This document shows positions 49,766 to 58,101 of a DNA stretch of 64,000 nt, one piece after another; the first letter of the stretch is position 1, and every line of letters begins with the position of its first letter. The position numbers and the translations under genes are program-made. This stretch comes from an uncultured Oscillospiraceae bacterium (GTDB lineage Bacteria > Bacillota > Clostridia > Oscillospirales > Oscillospiraceae): the NCBI GenBank assembly GCA_947625285.1, contig CANQNS010000001.1, forward strand, positions 186,001-250,000, in the 5' to 3' direction. The notes under the pieces were generated by a model. That model did not search any database and was not told the origin of the DNA. It worked only from the letters and a program-made list of their open reading frames with translations.

Positions 49766-49806
49766 GGCGGCAGTCACTCGACTGCCGCCAATATTATCTC
49801 TTTTTA
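49766..49806 (+). terminator. Probable terminator of the polysaccharide operon
   Basis: A 9 bp GGCGGCAGT stem with a 6-base loop is followed within ten bases by TCTCTTTTT. Confidence 0.6.
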
Positions 49807-49849
49807 CTATAGTCCTCTTGGCTTCGACTCCGGTCTCTTTCTCGCCCCA

Positions 49850-50095
49850 TTCCTAAAATGCGTGGCCTCATAGGGCTCAAACCAAAACACAGATCCGAAC
49901 CCGCGGCCTGTTCATCCAGCGCCGCTTTCATCTCGTCAAAGGTGACGGTCTTTGTCTCGTTATTATAGTTGATGTGAAGCGTCAGTTTGTATCGAATAAG
50001 TACACCGGGTTGGCGAATGTATCTATGAGCTGCTGTCGGTGTTCTTCTGCTCCTGCAGGTCCATCACCATGGAAACAATGGCCGCGATCCTTGGA
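49850..50095 (-). pseudogene. Remnant of a serine recombinase 3' end
   Basis: The minus strand here matches the 3' part of the recombinase at the right edge: the shared stretches include ATTCCTAAA, CTCAAACCAAAACACAGAT, GGTGACGGTCTTTGT and CTCCTGCAGGTCCATCACC. About 245 bases corresponding to roughly 63182-63425 are missing, and the rest is frameshifted. It lacks hairpin array D, so it shows the uninterrupted sequence at that point. Confidence 0.8.
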
Positions 50096-50173
50096 CTTCA
50101 GTATACCGGTAACAGGCCGAAACTGCTGACAGTTGTGGGCCCCGCTCTTTCCGAAAGGCCCGGGCGCAAAATG

Positions 50174-50204
50174 GCCCCCGTTCTCCCGAAAGGAGAACGG
50201 GGGC
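50174..50204 (-). terminator. Terminator of the catabolic operon
   Basis: A perfect 13 bp GCCCCCGTTCTCC stem with a 5-base loop is followed on the minus strand by CATTTTGCG, just beyond the kinase stop. Confidence 0.75.
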
Positions 50205-50216
50205 GTTCCTATGGAC

Positions 50217-51239
50217 TCAGGCGGAGGCCGGGGGCTGATAAAGCAGGTTTTTCTCGATACATTGCTGCTCCAGGCTCGCGATGACTGCGGGCGGGATGCT
50301 GTAATCGTAGGTCTTGTCCAACCACATGAGCACTGTCCCCAGGATCGGACGCCGGTACGACAGGATATAGGAGGCGTCGGGCAGTTCCGGGTGCAGCAAT
50401 TCCTGGCAGAGCTCCGCCAGACTTGGACAGAGCCCGAAGATCCCGCCGGAAAAAACGACCTGAAGGTTTTCGCGGGCATTCAGCTTTTTGGCGCCCAGGA
50501 CGATAAACTGCACCAGCTCCTGGCACAGCGACCGCAGGTACTGCTTGGCCAGGGGATCGTTTCGACGATATGCCTCCAGCATGATCCAGGCATAGTGCTT
50601 GTACTGTACAGGCCACGGTTTTTCATATTTGTTGCGTCCGGTGGTCACTGCCATCATCAGCTCCTGCACAGAGTCGAATCCCGTCGCGTTCAGGAGCAGG
50701 CCGGTCATCTCGGACTTTTCATAGAGTCCGATATCGACCGCGAACACCAGCTCGAACACCCGCTTCCCGATCGCGGCGCCGCCCTGCAGCGCGTCCCGCA
50801 TATAGTACCCAAAAACGATAGTCTCTCCATCCTTGGACTGCACGGCCACATTGCTCCCGGTCCCGATGCACAGGACCGCCACGTTGCGTTGATGGATCTC
50901 AGTGCCGCACCGCATGGCGCCCACCACATCGTTGACGGTCAATACCTTTTTGACGCCGAGCAGCTGCTGTATGCTGTCGGAGCGGAGCCCGCGCTCGAAC
51001 TCCCAATCCACCCCGTTGCAGGCGCCCACCACCATGTCGACATCGCTGCCGGACACATTCAGCTCCGACATGGCGGCCCGCGCAGCGTAGGCCAGCCGCT
51101 TGTCCCGCAGCTCCCTTCTTCCGCCGGTCCAGTCTGTGAAGCCGCTGTCATTGCTGACGGCCAGGATCGAACCGGCTGCGTCGGCAATGACGACGTCTGT
51201 TTTTGTGCCGCCCTGGTCAATTCCTATCATCAAACTCAT
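50217..51239 (-). CDS. BadF/BcrA-type ATPase, N-acetylglucosamine-kinase-like
   Basis: The 340-residue ASKHA-fold protein has the phosphate-1 motif GIDQGGTKTDVVIAD, the second phosphate motif in AVLCIGTGSNVAV and an adenosine-site glycine pair near VVFSGGIFG. The family includes eukaryotic-type N-acetylglucosamine kinases and many bacterial amino-sugar kinases. It is the last gene of the catabolic operon and probably phosphorylates the imported sugar before the NagB-like enzyme acts. Confidence 0.8.
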   Translation of the reverse strand: MSLMIGIDQGGTKTDVVIADAAGSILAVSNDSGFTDWTGGRRELRDKRLAYAARAAMSELNVSGSDVDMVVGACNGVDWEFERGLRSDSIQQLLGVKKVLTVNDVVGAMRCGTEIHQRNVAVLCIGTGSNVAVQSKDGETIVFGYYMRDALQGGAAIGKRVFELVFAVDIGLYEKSEMTGLLLNATGFDSVQELMMAVTTGRNKYEKPWPVQYKHYAWIMLEAYRRNDPLAKQYLRSLCQELVQFIVLGAKKLNARENLQVVFSGGIFGLCPSLAELCQELLHPELPDASYILSYRRPILGTVLMWLDKTYDYSIPPAVIASLEQQCIEKNLLYQPPASA

Positions 51240-51302
51240 ATATGATGTTCCTTATTTTTTGATCGATATGGGTAAAGCAGCGAACGGGCCCGGCGCCGCG
51301 GT

Positions 51303-52622
51303 CTATTTTGCGTTTTCTACCGCTTTGATGATGCTCTCCTCCGCATCCTTGAGCGCGGTAGCGACGTCTTTCTCACCGAAGATGATGCTCTGGACCTCTG
51401 CCTCTACCGCCTGCCGGGCGGCGTTGCCGCTGACAGCTTCCGCGGGCGTCCCCACCGCGTACTTGCCGGCATCGATATACACGGAGAAGTTCATGTCCGC
51501 ATACTCCTCTTCCATCTTGCTGGTGATGCCCTGGTAGGCAGGGATGATGATATCGCTCTGGGGCTCCTGTCCCTCACGGGAAGCAAGATAGGTCAGGAAG
51601 ATCTTGGCGGCCTCCAGATTCTTTGTGCCTGAGGGAATGCCGTAGCCCAGATTGTTGGAGATCGTGGACTGCTGGGTCATATACGGGAACGAAGCGACAC
51701 CGATGGCATCCTCGCCCAGCATCTCGACGTAGTTGGCGATCTGGGACGGAACATAGGTGATCATAGCGACCTTGTTGTTCATAAAAAGCTCATCCGGGGT
51801 GGTCTCGGCGGTCACGCTGCCATCCGGCGCCACACCATACTTGAAGATCAGGTCAGCCGCGTTCTGGAATGCCTCGCGGTTGGCGTCCGTGTCGATATAC
51901 TTGCCGCCGTTGTTGTCCGGGTCAAACAGCTCGCCGCCGTTGACATAGCAGTACACGAACCAGGAGCTCATCACGGACGAGTTGTGGACATACCCCCACT
52001 GCACGGTCTTTCCGTCCTCGGTCTTGGTGAGGGCCTGTGCATCGGAGAGCATCTGCTCCCAGGTGTAGTCGTTGCCGGGATAGGGGAGGTTCGCCTCATC
52101 AAACAGGTTTTTGTTGTAGATCAGGCAGACGGTCTGGAAGTCCTTCGGGACGCCATACATCGCGCCGTCCGGTCCGGTATAGCTGTCAAGAGCCGCCTGC
52201 ACGAAATTAGCGCTGTCGATGTCCTTGCTGTCATACAGGTCCTGTACGTTCACCAGCTGGCCGGCGTTCATCATGGATACGGCATAGGACGGGTTGATCC
52301 AGCACACATCGGCACAGGGAGAGCCCGACGCGATGGACGTCAGCAGCTTGGTCCAATACTGGTCGTTGGGAACTTGGGTGAGGTTAACTTTGATCTCGGG
52401 ATGCACGTCCATGAAATCGTTGGCGATCGTCTCCATGGCCTCCTTCTGCTCAGCGCCCCAATACATGAATTCTACGGCGCCCTGTTCGGCGGTATCTTCC
52501 TTGGAGCCGGTCTCGCTGCCGGACGACGCGTCCTTGCCGCCGCTGGTCCCGCCGCTTCCGCAGCCGGATGCCATCGTAAGCAGCGTTACGAGGCAAAGGA
52601 TCATTGCCAGGATCTTCTTCAT
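51303..52622 (-). CDS. Carbohydrate ABC transporter substrate-binding lipoprotein
   Basis: The 439-residue protein has a lipoprotein signal with lipobox MASGC at about residue 21, a Gly/Ser-rich linker, and a family 1 extracellular solute-binding domain (EFMYWGAEQKEAMETIANDF and VCWINPSYAVSMMN). GGAGG precedes its start. It lies between the kinase and the two permease genes. The ligand is unknown; the operon suggests an amino-sugar conjugate or oligosaccharide. Confidence 0.9.
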   Translation of the reverse strand: MKKILAMILCLVTLLTMASGCGSGGTSGGKDASSGSETGSKEDTAEQGAVEFMYWGAEQKEAMETIANDFMDVHPEIKVNLTQVPNDQYWTKLLTSIASGSPCADVCWINPSYAVSMMNAGQLVNVQDLYDSKDIDSANFVQAALDSYTGPDGAMYGVPKDFQTVCLIYNKNLFDEANLPYPGNDYTWEQMLSDAQALTKTEDGKTVQWGYVHNSSVMSSWFVYCYVNGGELFDPDNNGGKYIDTDANREAFQNAADLIFKYGVAPDGSVTAETTPDELFMNNKVAMITYVPSQIANYVEMLGEDAIGVASFPYMTQQSTISNNLGYGIPSGTKNLEAAKIFLTYLASREGQEPQSDIIIPAYQGITSKMEEEYADMNFSVYIDAGKYAVGTPAEAVSGNAARQAVEAEVQSIIFGEKDVATALKDAEESIIKAVENAK

Positions 52623-52668
52623 GTTGATATCCTCCTTTAATTAATAAATTTTTCAGCGTTATTATGGG

Positions 52669-53511
52669 TCACCCTTTGATCCCGGACAGCGCCATGCTTT
52701 CGATCAGCTTTTTCTGTCCAAAGGCAAACACAAGGATGAGCGGGAACGTGGAGATGACGCCGGCTGTCATCATCAGGTGACGCGCCACGGTATGCTCGTC
52801 CCGCATGGATGCGATACCGATCGCCAGCGTCCGCAGTTTTTCCGAGTTCAGGACCAGCAGCGGCCACAGCAGGTCGTTCCAGTTAAAGACGACGGTATAC
52901 ACCACCAGCGCAAGGCAGGCATTGGTCATCAGCGGCATCAGGACCTGCAAAAAGATCTGGATATACCCGCAGCCATCGATCTTTGCCGCGTCCTCCAGGT
53001 CCCGCGGCAGGGCCATGAAATACTGCCGAAGCAGGAACGTGCCGTATATGCTGATAAAATGGGGAATGATCAGCGCGGCATAGGAGTCCAGCCAATGGAA
53101 CTTCACCATCATGATATAGCGGGGGACGATCAGCATCTGCGTCGGGACCATCAGTAGGCAGATAAAGCCAAAAAAGATCGCGTCTCTCCCCGGAAATCTC
53201 AGTCTGGAAAACCCGTAGGCTGTCAGCGCACAGAATGTCAGCTGGATGGCGGTGGTCAAAAATGTCACCACCAGCGTGTTGAAGAAATACCGCCCGAAAT
53301 GCATGTTCCCCAACACTTCCACATAGTTGTCAAGGTTCCAGCTGCTCGGCAGCCAGATGATCGGGATATGCATGACCTCCTGATAGGTTTTGAAGGAAGC
53401 CAGCAGCATCCAGAGGAACGGCAACAGCATCGTGACGGTCCCCAGGAGCAACACCGCGTGGATCAGCACCGATCGCGGTCTGATCCTTCTTCGCTTTAAC
53501 TTCTCAGTCAT
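52669..53511 (-). CDS. Carbohydrate ABC transporter permease, MalG type
   Basis: The 280-residue protein has six transmembrane segments and the EAA loop in DLEDAAKIDGCGYIQIFLQVLMP. I chose ATG 53511, behind GGTGGG; the track version adds 12 residues. It overlaps the MalF-type gene by 8 bases. No ATPase gene lies in the operon, so a shared MsmK/UgpC-type ATPase encoded elsewhere must power it. Confidence 0.9.
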   Translation of the reverse strand: MTEKLKRRRIRPRSVLIHAVLLLGTVTMLLPFLWMLLASFKTYQEVMHIPIIWLPSSWNLDNYVEVLGNMHFGRYFFNTLVVTFLTTAIQLTFCALTAYGFSRLRFPGRDAIFFGFICLLMVPTQMLIVPRYIMMVKFHWLDSYAALIIPHFISIYGTFLLRQYFMALPRDLEDAAKIDGCGYIQIFLQVLMPLMTNACLALVVYTVVFNWNDLLWPLLVLNSEKLRTLAIGIASMRDEHTVARHLMMTAGVISTFPLILVFAFGQKKLIESMALSGIKG

Positions 53512-54463
53512 AATGCACCCACCTGTTCTGAAGCTTGAACTGCACAAACGTCAACACAAGGATGATCAGGAATAGGATCACCGCCTCCGCCGCGGCATAG
53601 CCCATCCGCAGCTCGATAAAGCTCTTTTCATAGATGCCGTAGACGGCGGTGCGGGACGCGTTGGCCAGCGGCCCTCCGCTGGTGATGGCGTGGGCGCCGA
53701 CGATCATATAGACGATGTCGAACGCCTTGAAGGAGTTGATGAACGAGATGATCATCAAAAAGAAGATGGTGGGAGATACGATAGGGATCGTGATGGTGAA
53801 GAACTGTTTGACGCCGCCGGCGCCGTCGACCTTGGCCGCGTCGAAATAGGTCTGCGGGATATTTTGCAGCCCGGCCAGAAGGATCACCATATTGTACCCG
53901 ATCATCTGCCAGATGCTGATAAAGATCATGACCGGCATGATCAGCTTCGGATCGGACATGAATGCCACTTTGTTGAAGCCGAGCGCGCCGAGCGCCGCGT
54001 TAACGATGCCGGTGTCCGAGTTCAGCATCCACTGCCAGACGATCGTGATGGCCGCCGGCATGCTGACGTACGGCAGAAAATACGCCACCCGGTAAAAGGA
54101 CCTGCCGCGGATCTTCGTGCTCATCAGCGTCGCGAGGACCAACGATATAAAAACGCCGATGGGCGCGGTCCCGAAGGCATACAGGAACGTATTCTGAAAC
54201 TCACGCCGGACGGTCTTGTCCTGAAACAGCTCCCTGTAGTTTGCCAGACCCAGAAAATGCGGCGTATTCAGCATGCTCCAATCCGTCATCGACATCACGA
54301 AGGAAAACAGCAGCGGGATCAGCGTGAAGACGATGACCCCCAATGTGCCCGGGGCGATGAACAGGTAGCCCCACATGGCCTCCCGGCGTCCCATGGCGTT
54401 GAGTTTGCGCCGGCGGCGCTTGTGTGCCGGCTCTGCGAGGATCGCTTCTGTTGTTTCTTTCAC
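53504..54463 (-). CDS. Carbohydrate ABC transporter permease, MalF type
   Basis: The 319-residue protein starts at GTG 54463, eight bases after GGGAGG; the 437-residue track ORF runs back into the amidohydrolase gene. It has six transmembrane segments after a basic N-terminus (HKRRRRKL) and the EAA loop YFDAAKVDGAGGVKQFFTITIP. It pairs with the MalG-type subunit. Confidence 0.9.
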   Translation of the reverse strand: MKETTEAILAEPAHKRRRRKLNAMGRREAMWGYLFIAPGTLGVIVFTLIPLLFSFVMSMTDWSMLNTPHFLGLANYRELFQDKTVRREFQNTFLYAFGTAPIGVFISLVLATLMSTKIRGRSFYRVAYFLPYVSMPAAITIVWQWMLNSDTGIVNAALGALGFNKVAFMSDPKLIMPVMIFISIWQMIGYNMVILLAGLQNIPQTYFDAAKVDGAGGVKQFFTITIPIVSPTIFFLMIISFINSFKAFDIVYMIVGAHAITSGGPLANASRTAVYGIYEKSFIELRMGYAAAEAVILFLIILVLTFVQFKLQNRWVHYD

Positions 54464-54492
54464 TTCTGCAGCCTCCCTTTCCTGCTGTATTT

Positions 54493-55596
54493 TCACCTCA
54501 CAGACTGCGCCTGTGCATCTGCGATGGTCCGGGGCCCGTCCGCTCCCGGAACGGACCGGAACACGCTCCGGATCTCCAAAAGCCGCGCCAGCGTGCTGTG
54601 ATACGGTTCGGCCCGCTCCGGACACCGGCGCAGACATTCCGCCGAGCGCTCGATGTACTCCAGGCATCGCTCCGTGTGTACGGGATGCGGCACGCCAAAC
54701 AGCTTTTCCGCGTTCCCGGAATATATGGCGGCAAGCATATCCTCCCGGGGAAACACCGACGCCATCGTCTGTATATGCCTTTTCCCCTTGCGGACCACGG
54801 CATCGCTGTCGGCACACACGCCGGTACAGGCAAAAAGCAGACGGTCCTGATACCTCAGCAGCAGATCCCGCAGGGGCTGCCGCGGGCCGCTCAGATCACG
54901 ATACATCTCCGGGGTGGGTCCCAGATCATATCGCAGCTCCGAGAACCGTTCCAGCCATTCCGACAGGACCTCCGGCGTATGGGTCAGATACCCCAGCTGA
55001 GGGATGATCACGCGCAGCCCCGGATGTCTGCGCATCACCTCGAACACCTCGCGCCGAATGGTATCCGCCGGCGCGTAGCTGCTGTCCCCGAAGAACCAGC
55101 CGCTTTGAAAAACATCTTCGGCGCACTTCGCCGGATCCCAGTTGTCGTCGGGATCCGCCAAATGGATGGATACCGGTACACGTTCCTGCTCCAGCCACGC
55201 GAAGAAGCTTTCATAAGAGGGGTCCAGCAGTGAACGGCCGCCGATCAGCTTGCGGGCGTTTGGCTTTCCCTCATACATTTTAAAGCCGTCGGCCCCGCAT
55301 GCCATCAGTGCTTTTGCCTGGTCCCGAAATGTGTGCAGGCCGATCTCTTCTCCCGGCAGATAGTATTCCAGGCCGGCCATCACATAAACAGTATCTGACG
55401 GATAAAGCCGCTTATACAGCAGCGCCAGCGCATTCTTCGCCAGCCCGTGGATCCCCGCCGCCGTATCGCACACCAGGCATACGCCTGAATAACCGGCCTC
55501 CCGGTAGGCTGCCCGCTTCCGGTCCAGCATGGTGAGGAGGCTGCCGCCCGTGTCGTTCATGTGGATATGGCTGTCCAGTATGGCCGGCTCACCCAT
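54493..55596 (-). CDS. Amidohydrolase-family (TIM-barrel) protein
   Basis: The 367-residue protein begins with the metal-binding motif ILDSHIHMND (HxH). Further ligand candidates are SIHLADPDDNWD and a late Asp in LLFACTGVCADSD. The pattern fits the amidohydrolase_2 group rather than NagA-type deacetylases. A role in cutting an amide or lactone of the imported substrate is inferred from the operon. It overlaps the NagB-like gene by 8 bases. Confidence 0.75.
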   Translation of the reverse strand: MGEPAILDSHIHMNDTGGSLLTMLDRKRAAYREAGYSGVCLVCDTAAGIHGLAKNALALLYKRLYPSDTVYVMAGLEYYLPGEEIGLHTFRDQAKALMACGADGFKMYEGKPNARKLIGGRSLLDPSYESFFAWLEQERVPVSIHLADPDDNWDPAKCAEDVFQSGWFFGDSSYAPADTIRREVFEVMRRHPGLRVIIPQLGYLTHTPEVLSEWLERFSELRYDLGPTPEMYRDLSGPRQPLRDLLLRYQDRLLFACTGVCADSDAVVRKGKRHIQTMASVFPREDMLAAIYSGNAEKLFGVPHPVHTERCLEYIERSAECLRRCPERAEPYHSTLARLLEIRSVFRSVPGADGPRTIADAQAQSVR

Positions 55597-56329
55597 CGGC
55601 AGCCCTCCCCTCCAGTTTGGCCGCGGCCGCGCGGTCCAGCAGCACGGTCACATGGGGGTGCTCCCGCAGGATGGAGGCGGGCACTTCCTCTGTGACCGCG
55701 CCCGTCAAAGCCGCGCGGACGATATCCTGCTTTTCCCGGCCCTTGACCGCCAGTACAAGGTGGCGGACGGACAGGATGTTCTTTATGCCTACGGTGATCC
55801 CCCGGGTCGGGACGTTCTCATAGCCGCCGAACACTGCGGCCTTGGACCGCCGCGTCTGCTCGGAAAGGACAGTCAGATGCGAAACGGACGCGAAGCTCGT
55901 TCCCGGCTCGTTGAACCCCAGGTGCCCATTTTTGCCCAATCCCAAAAATGCGAGATCCAGCCCGGCGGAAAACCATTTTTCATCATATTTTCGACACGCC
56001 TCGTCCGTATCGGCAGCGCAGCTGTCAAAAAGGGAAACGGCAGCCTCGTCAAAAAGCTGGTCCAGGATCTGTGCCTTCAGCCGCCCGGCTACCCCACGGG
56101 GGTCGCTGCTGGGGACCCCATAGTATTCGTCCAGAACGAACGCCCGGGCCTGGGAAAACGCCTGTCGGCTCCCCTGAAGATCCTCCACGATCCTGCGGTG
56201 GATGCTCTTGGTGGTGTCCCCGCCGGCAAAACAGAAGGCGGAGTCCCTTTTTTCCCTGAGCTGCTCCCGGATCAGCCAGGACGCGTAGCGATCCACGGCG
56301 TCGGGCGTATCCAATATAAGGACCCTCAT
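55589..56329 (-). CDS. Glucosamine-6-phosphate deaminase-like protein
   Basis: The 246-residue protein has the NagB/6-phosphogluconolactonase fold motifs: FAGGDTTKSIHRRIV, the catalytic Asp region AFVLDEYYGV, and LGLGKNGHLGFNEPGTSF with the active-site His. PTRGITVGIKNILS matches the NagB substrate loop. NagB converts glucosamine 6-phosphate to fructose 6-phosphate and ammonia. ATG 56329 follows GGGTGG. It probably completes the pathway after the BadF-type kinase. Confidence 0.82.
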   Translation of the reverse strand: MRVLILDTPDAVDRYASWLIREQLREKRDSAFCFAGGDTTKSIHRRIVEDLQGSRQAFSQARAFVLDEYYGVPSSDPRGVAGRLKAQILDQLFDEAAVSLFDSCAADTDEACRKYDEKWFSAGLDLAFLGLGKNGHLGFNEPGTSFASVSHLTVLSEQTRRSKAAVFGGYENVPTRGITVGIKNILSVRHLVLAVKGREKQDIVRAALTGAVTEEVPASILREHPHVTVLLDRAAAAKLEGRAADG

Positions 56330-56331
56330 CT

Positions 56332-58074
56332 TTACCACCCCATCGCGTATGCCTGCCGCTCCTCCTTGGGCGAAGCGGCGCCCTCAATGAAACCGTTCCT
56401 GTCGTTGAGCCGTACGACACAGACCTCCCCGCTGCTATAGGGCTCGAGGGGGACCATCTTGTGGCCCCGGCGGATCAGATCGTTGACGACCGCCGGTGAA
56501 AGCGGCTCGTAAAACACGTACCCGGGCATCGCTTCATGCGGATAAAAGGAATCCCGGAAGTGACATGTATATACCGTGGCCGCGTCCACCGCATCCTGCA
56601 GGTACATATCAAACTCCGCTATATTCAGAAATGTCTGCAGGCTCCACTGGTCCTGATTGTCGCCTCCGGGCGTCCCGAAGGCCATGTACGGCTTTCCGTT
56701 TTTCAGGGCCAGCGTGGGCGTGAGCGTGGTCCGCGGCCGCTTTCCGGGCTGGAGGCTGTTGGGGGAATGCTCGTCCATATAGAACATCTGTCCCCGTGTG
56801 GTAAGCTGCAGCCCGACCCCCGGCACCCGGGCGCTGGAGCGGATCCATCCGCCGCTGGGCGTTGCCGACATCATAAAGCCTTCGGCGTCGACGGCATCCA
56901 GATGGGTCGTATCTGTTTTGTCCCGCTCGCCGCAGGCGTCGAACAGATCGTCCTGCCACATGACCCGGTTGTTGGCCGTGTCCGCGGATATCTCCCTGCG
57001 TCGTTCCTGTGCATATTCGGCGGACAGAAGACGGTCAAAGGGCACGTGCACGAACCGGGTGTCTCCATAGTAGCGGTTCCGGTCGTTATAGGCGATCTTG
57101 GAGCACTCGATGAGCGTATGGAGATAGGCGGCGGAGTTGTGTCCCATCTCCTTAAGCGGGAATGTCCGCAGCAGCCGCAGATTCTGAAGCAGGACCGCCC
57201 CCTGGGACCAGGGGCCGCATTTATAGACCGTATACGCGCCGTAGGGCACGCACAGCGGCTCCTCCACGGCCGTCTGATACGCGGCAAGATCCTCCATCGT
57301 GAGAAGGCTGGTGTGTATGCCAGTGGAGTCCTCCACGGGAAAGGACCGTACATGGTCCACGATCTCCCGGGCGATATCGCCTCGGTAAAACCGCTCGACC
57401 GCCCTGTCTATCCCGTCCTCGCGGTCCTGTCCGCCGCCGGCGGCCTCGGCCAGACGCAAAAATGTGCGTCCAAGATCCTTTTGGATGACCGGCGTGCCGC
57501 AGGGAGGGGCTTTCCCATCCCGCAGGAACACATTCCCGTTTTCCGGGAGCGTCTTGGTAAACAGGCCGTCCTCCGTGGTGCTGAGGAATTCACGCAGCCC
57601 CTCGTACATCGGGAAACCATCCAGGCAGAGCTCGATCGCCGGCTCCAGGACCTTTTCCAGCGGGAGCGTTCCAAAGTACTTGAGCGCTGTGCAAAACGCG
57701 CCCACCTGCGCCGGTACCAGCGCGCCCAGATAGCCGAAGCCCGGGATCGCCGGTATGCCCTGCTCGCGCAGGTATCGGATGCTCAAAGCGGCCGGCGCCA
57801 CCCCTACGCCGCTGATGGCAAAGACCTTACGGCGCTTGGGAGAATAGATCAGGATAGGGCATTCTCCGCCGATCCCGTTTTTGTGCGGCCTGACCACCGC
57901 GAGGGCAAACGCCGCGGCAACGCCGGCGTCCACCGCGTTCCCGCCCGCCGCAAACATCTTCATGCCTGCGGCAGTAGCGGCCTGGTGCCCGGAGGCGACC
58001 ACCCCGTGTTTGCCCGATACCATCGGCCGGGAATGGAACGCCGGCCAGATATATGTGTTCAGTGTGATAGGCAT
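56332..58074 (-). CDS. Gamma-glutamyltransferase-family protein (first copy)
   Basis: The 580-residue protein is an Ntn-hydrolase of the gamma-glutamyltranspeptidase family. The N-terminal part has SGKHGVVASGHQAAT and GGNAVDAGVAAAFALAV. The self-cleavage/nucleophile Thr lies in TDTTHLDAVDAEG, followed by the small-subunit motifs RPRTTLTPTLAL and FGTPGGDNQDQW. No signal peptide is present, so it should act in the cytoplasm on imported substrate. It lies 27 bases from the second copy. Confidence 0.85.
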   Translation of the reverse strand: MPITLNTYIWPAFHSRPMVSGKHGVVASGHQAATAAGMKMFAAGGNAVDAGVAAAFALAVVRPHKNGIGGECPILIYSPKRRKVFAISGVGVAPAALSIRYLREQGIPAIPGFGYLGALVPAQVGAFCTALKYFGTLPLEKVLEPAIELCLDGFPMYEGLREFLSTTEDGLFTKTLPENGNVFLRDGKAPPCGTPVIQKDLGRTFLRLAEAAGGGQDREDGIDRAVERFYRGDIAREIVDHVRSFPVEDSTGIHTSLLTMEDLAAYQTAVEEPLCVPYGAYTVYKCGPWSQGAVLLQNLRLLRTFPLKEMGHNSAAYLHTLIECSKIAYNDRNRYYGDTRFVHVPFDRLLSAEYAQERRREISADTANNRVMWQDDLFDACGERDKTDTTHLDAVDAEGFMMSATPSGGWIRSSARVPGVGLQLTTRGQMFYMDEHSPNSLQPGKRPRTTLTPTLALKNGKPYMAFGTPGGDNQDQWSLQTFLNIAEFDMYLQDAVDAATVYTCHFRDSFYPHEAMPGYVFYEPLSPAVVNDLIRRGHKMVPLEPYSSGEVCVVRLNDRNGFIEGAASPKEERQAYAMGW

Positions 58075-58101
58075 CGCCCGATCCCCCTCTCTGTACGCTC
58101 C

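Larger units (their letters stand above)
49635..50216. other. Gene-free junction left of the accessory island
   Basis: This 580-base interval has no intact gene. It holds the polysaccharide-operon terminator, the recombinase remnant and the terminator of the convergent kinase operon. It marks the left boundary of the island. Confidence 0.7.
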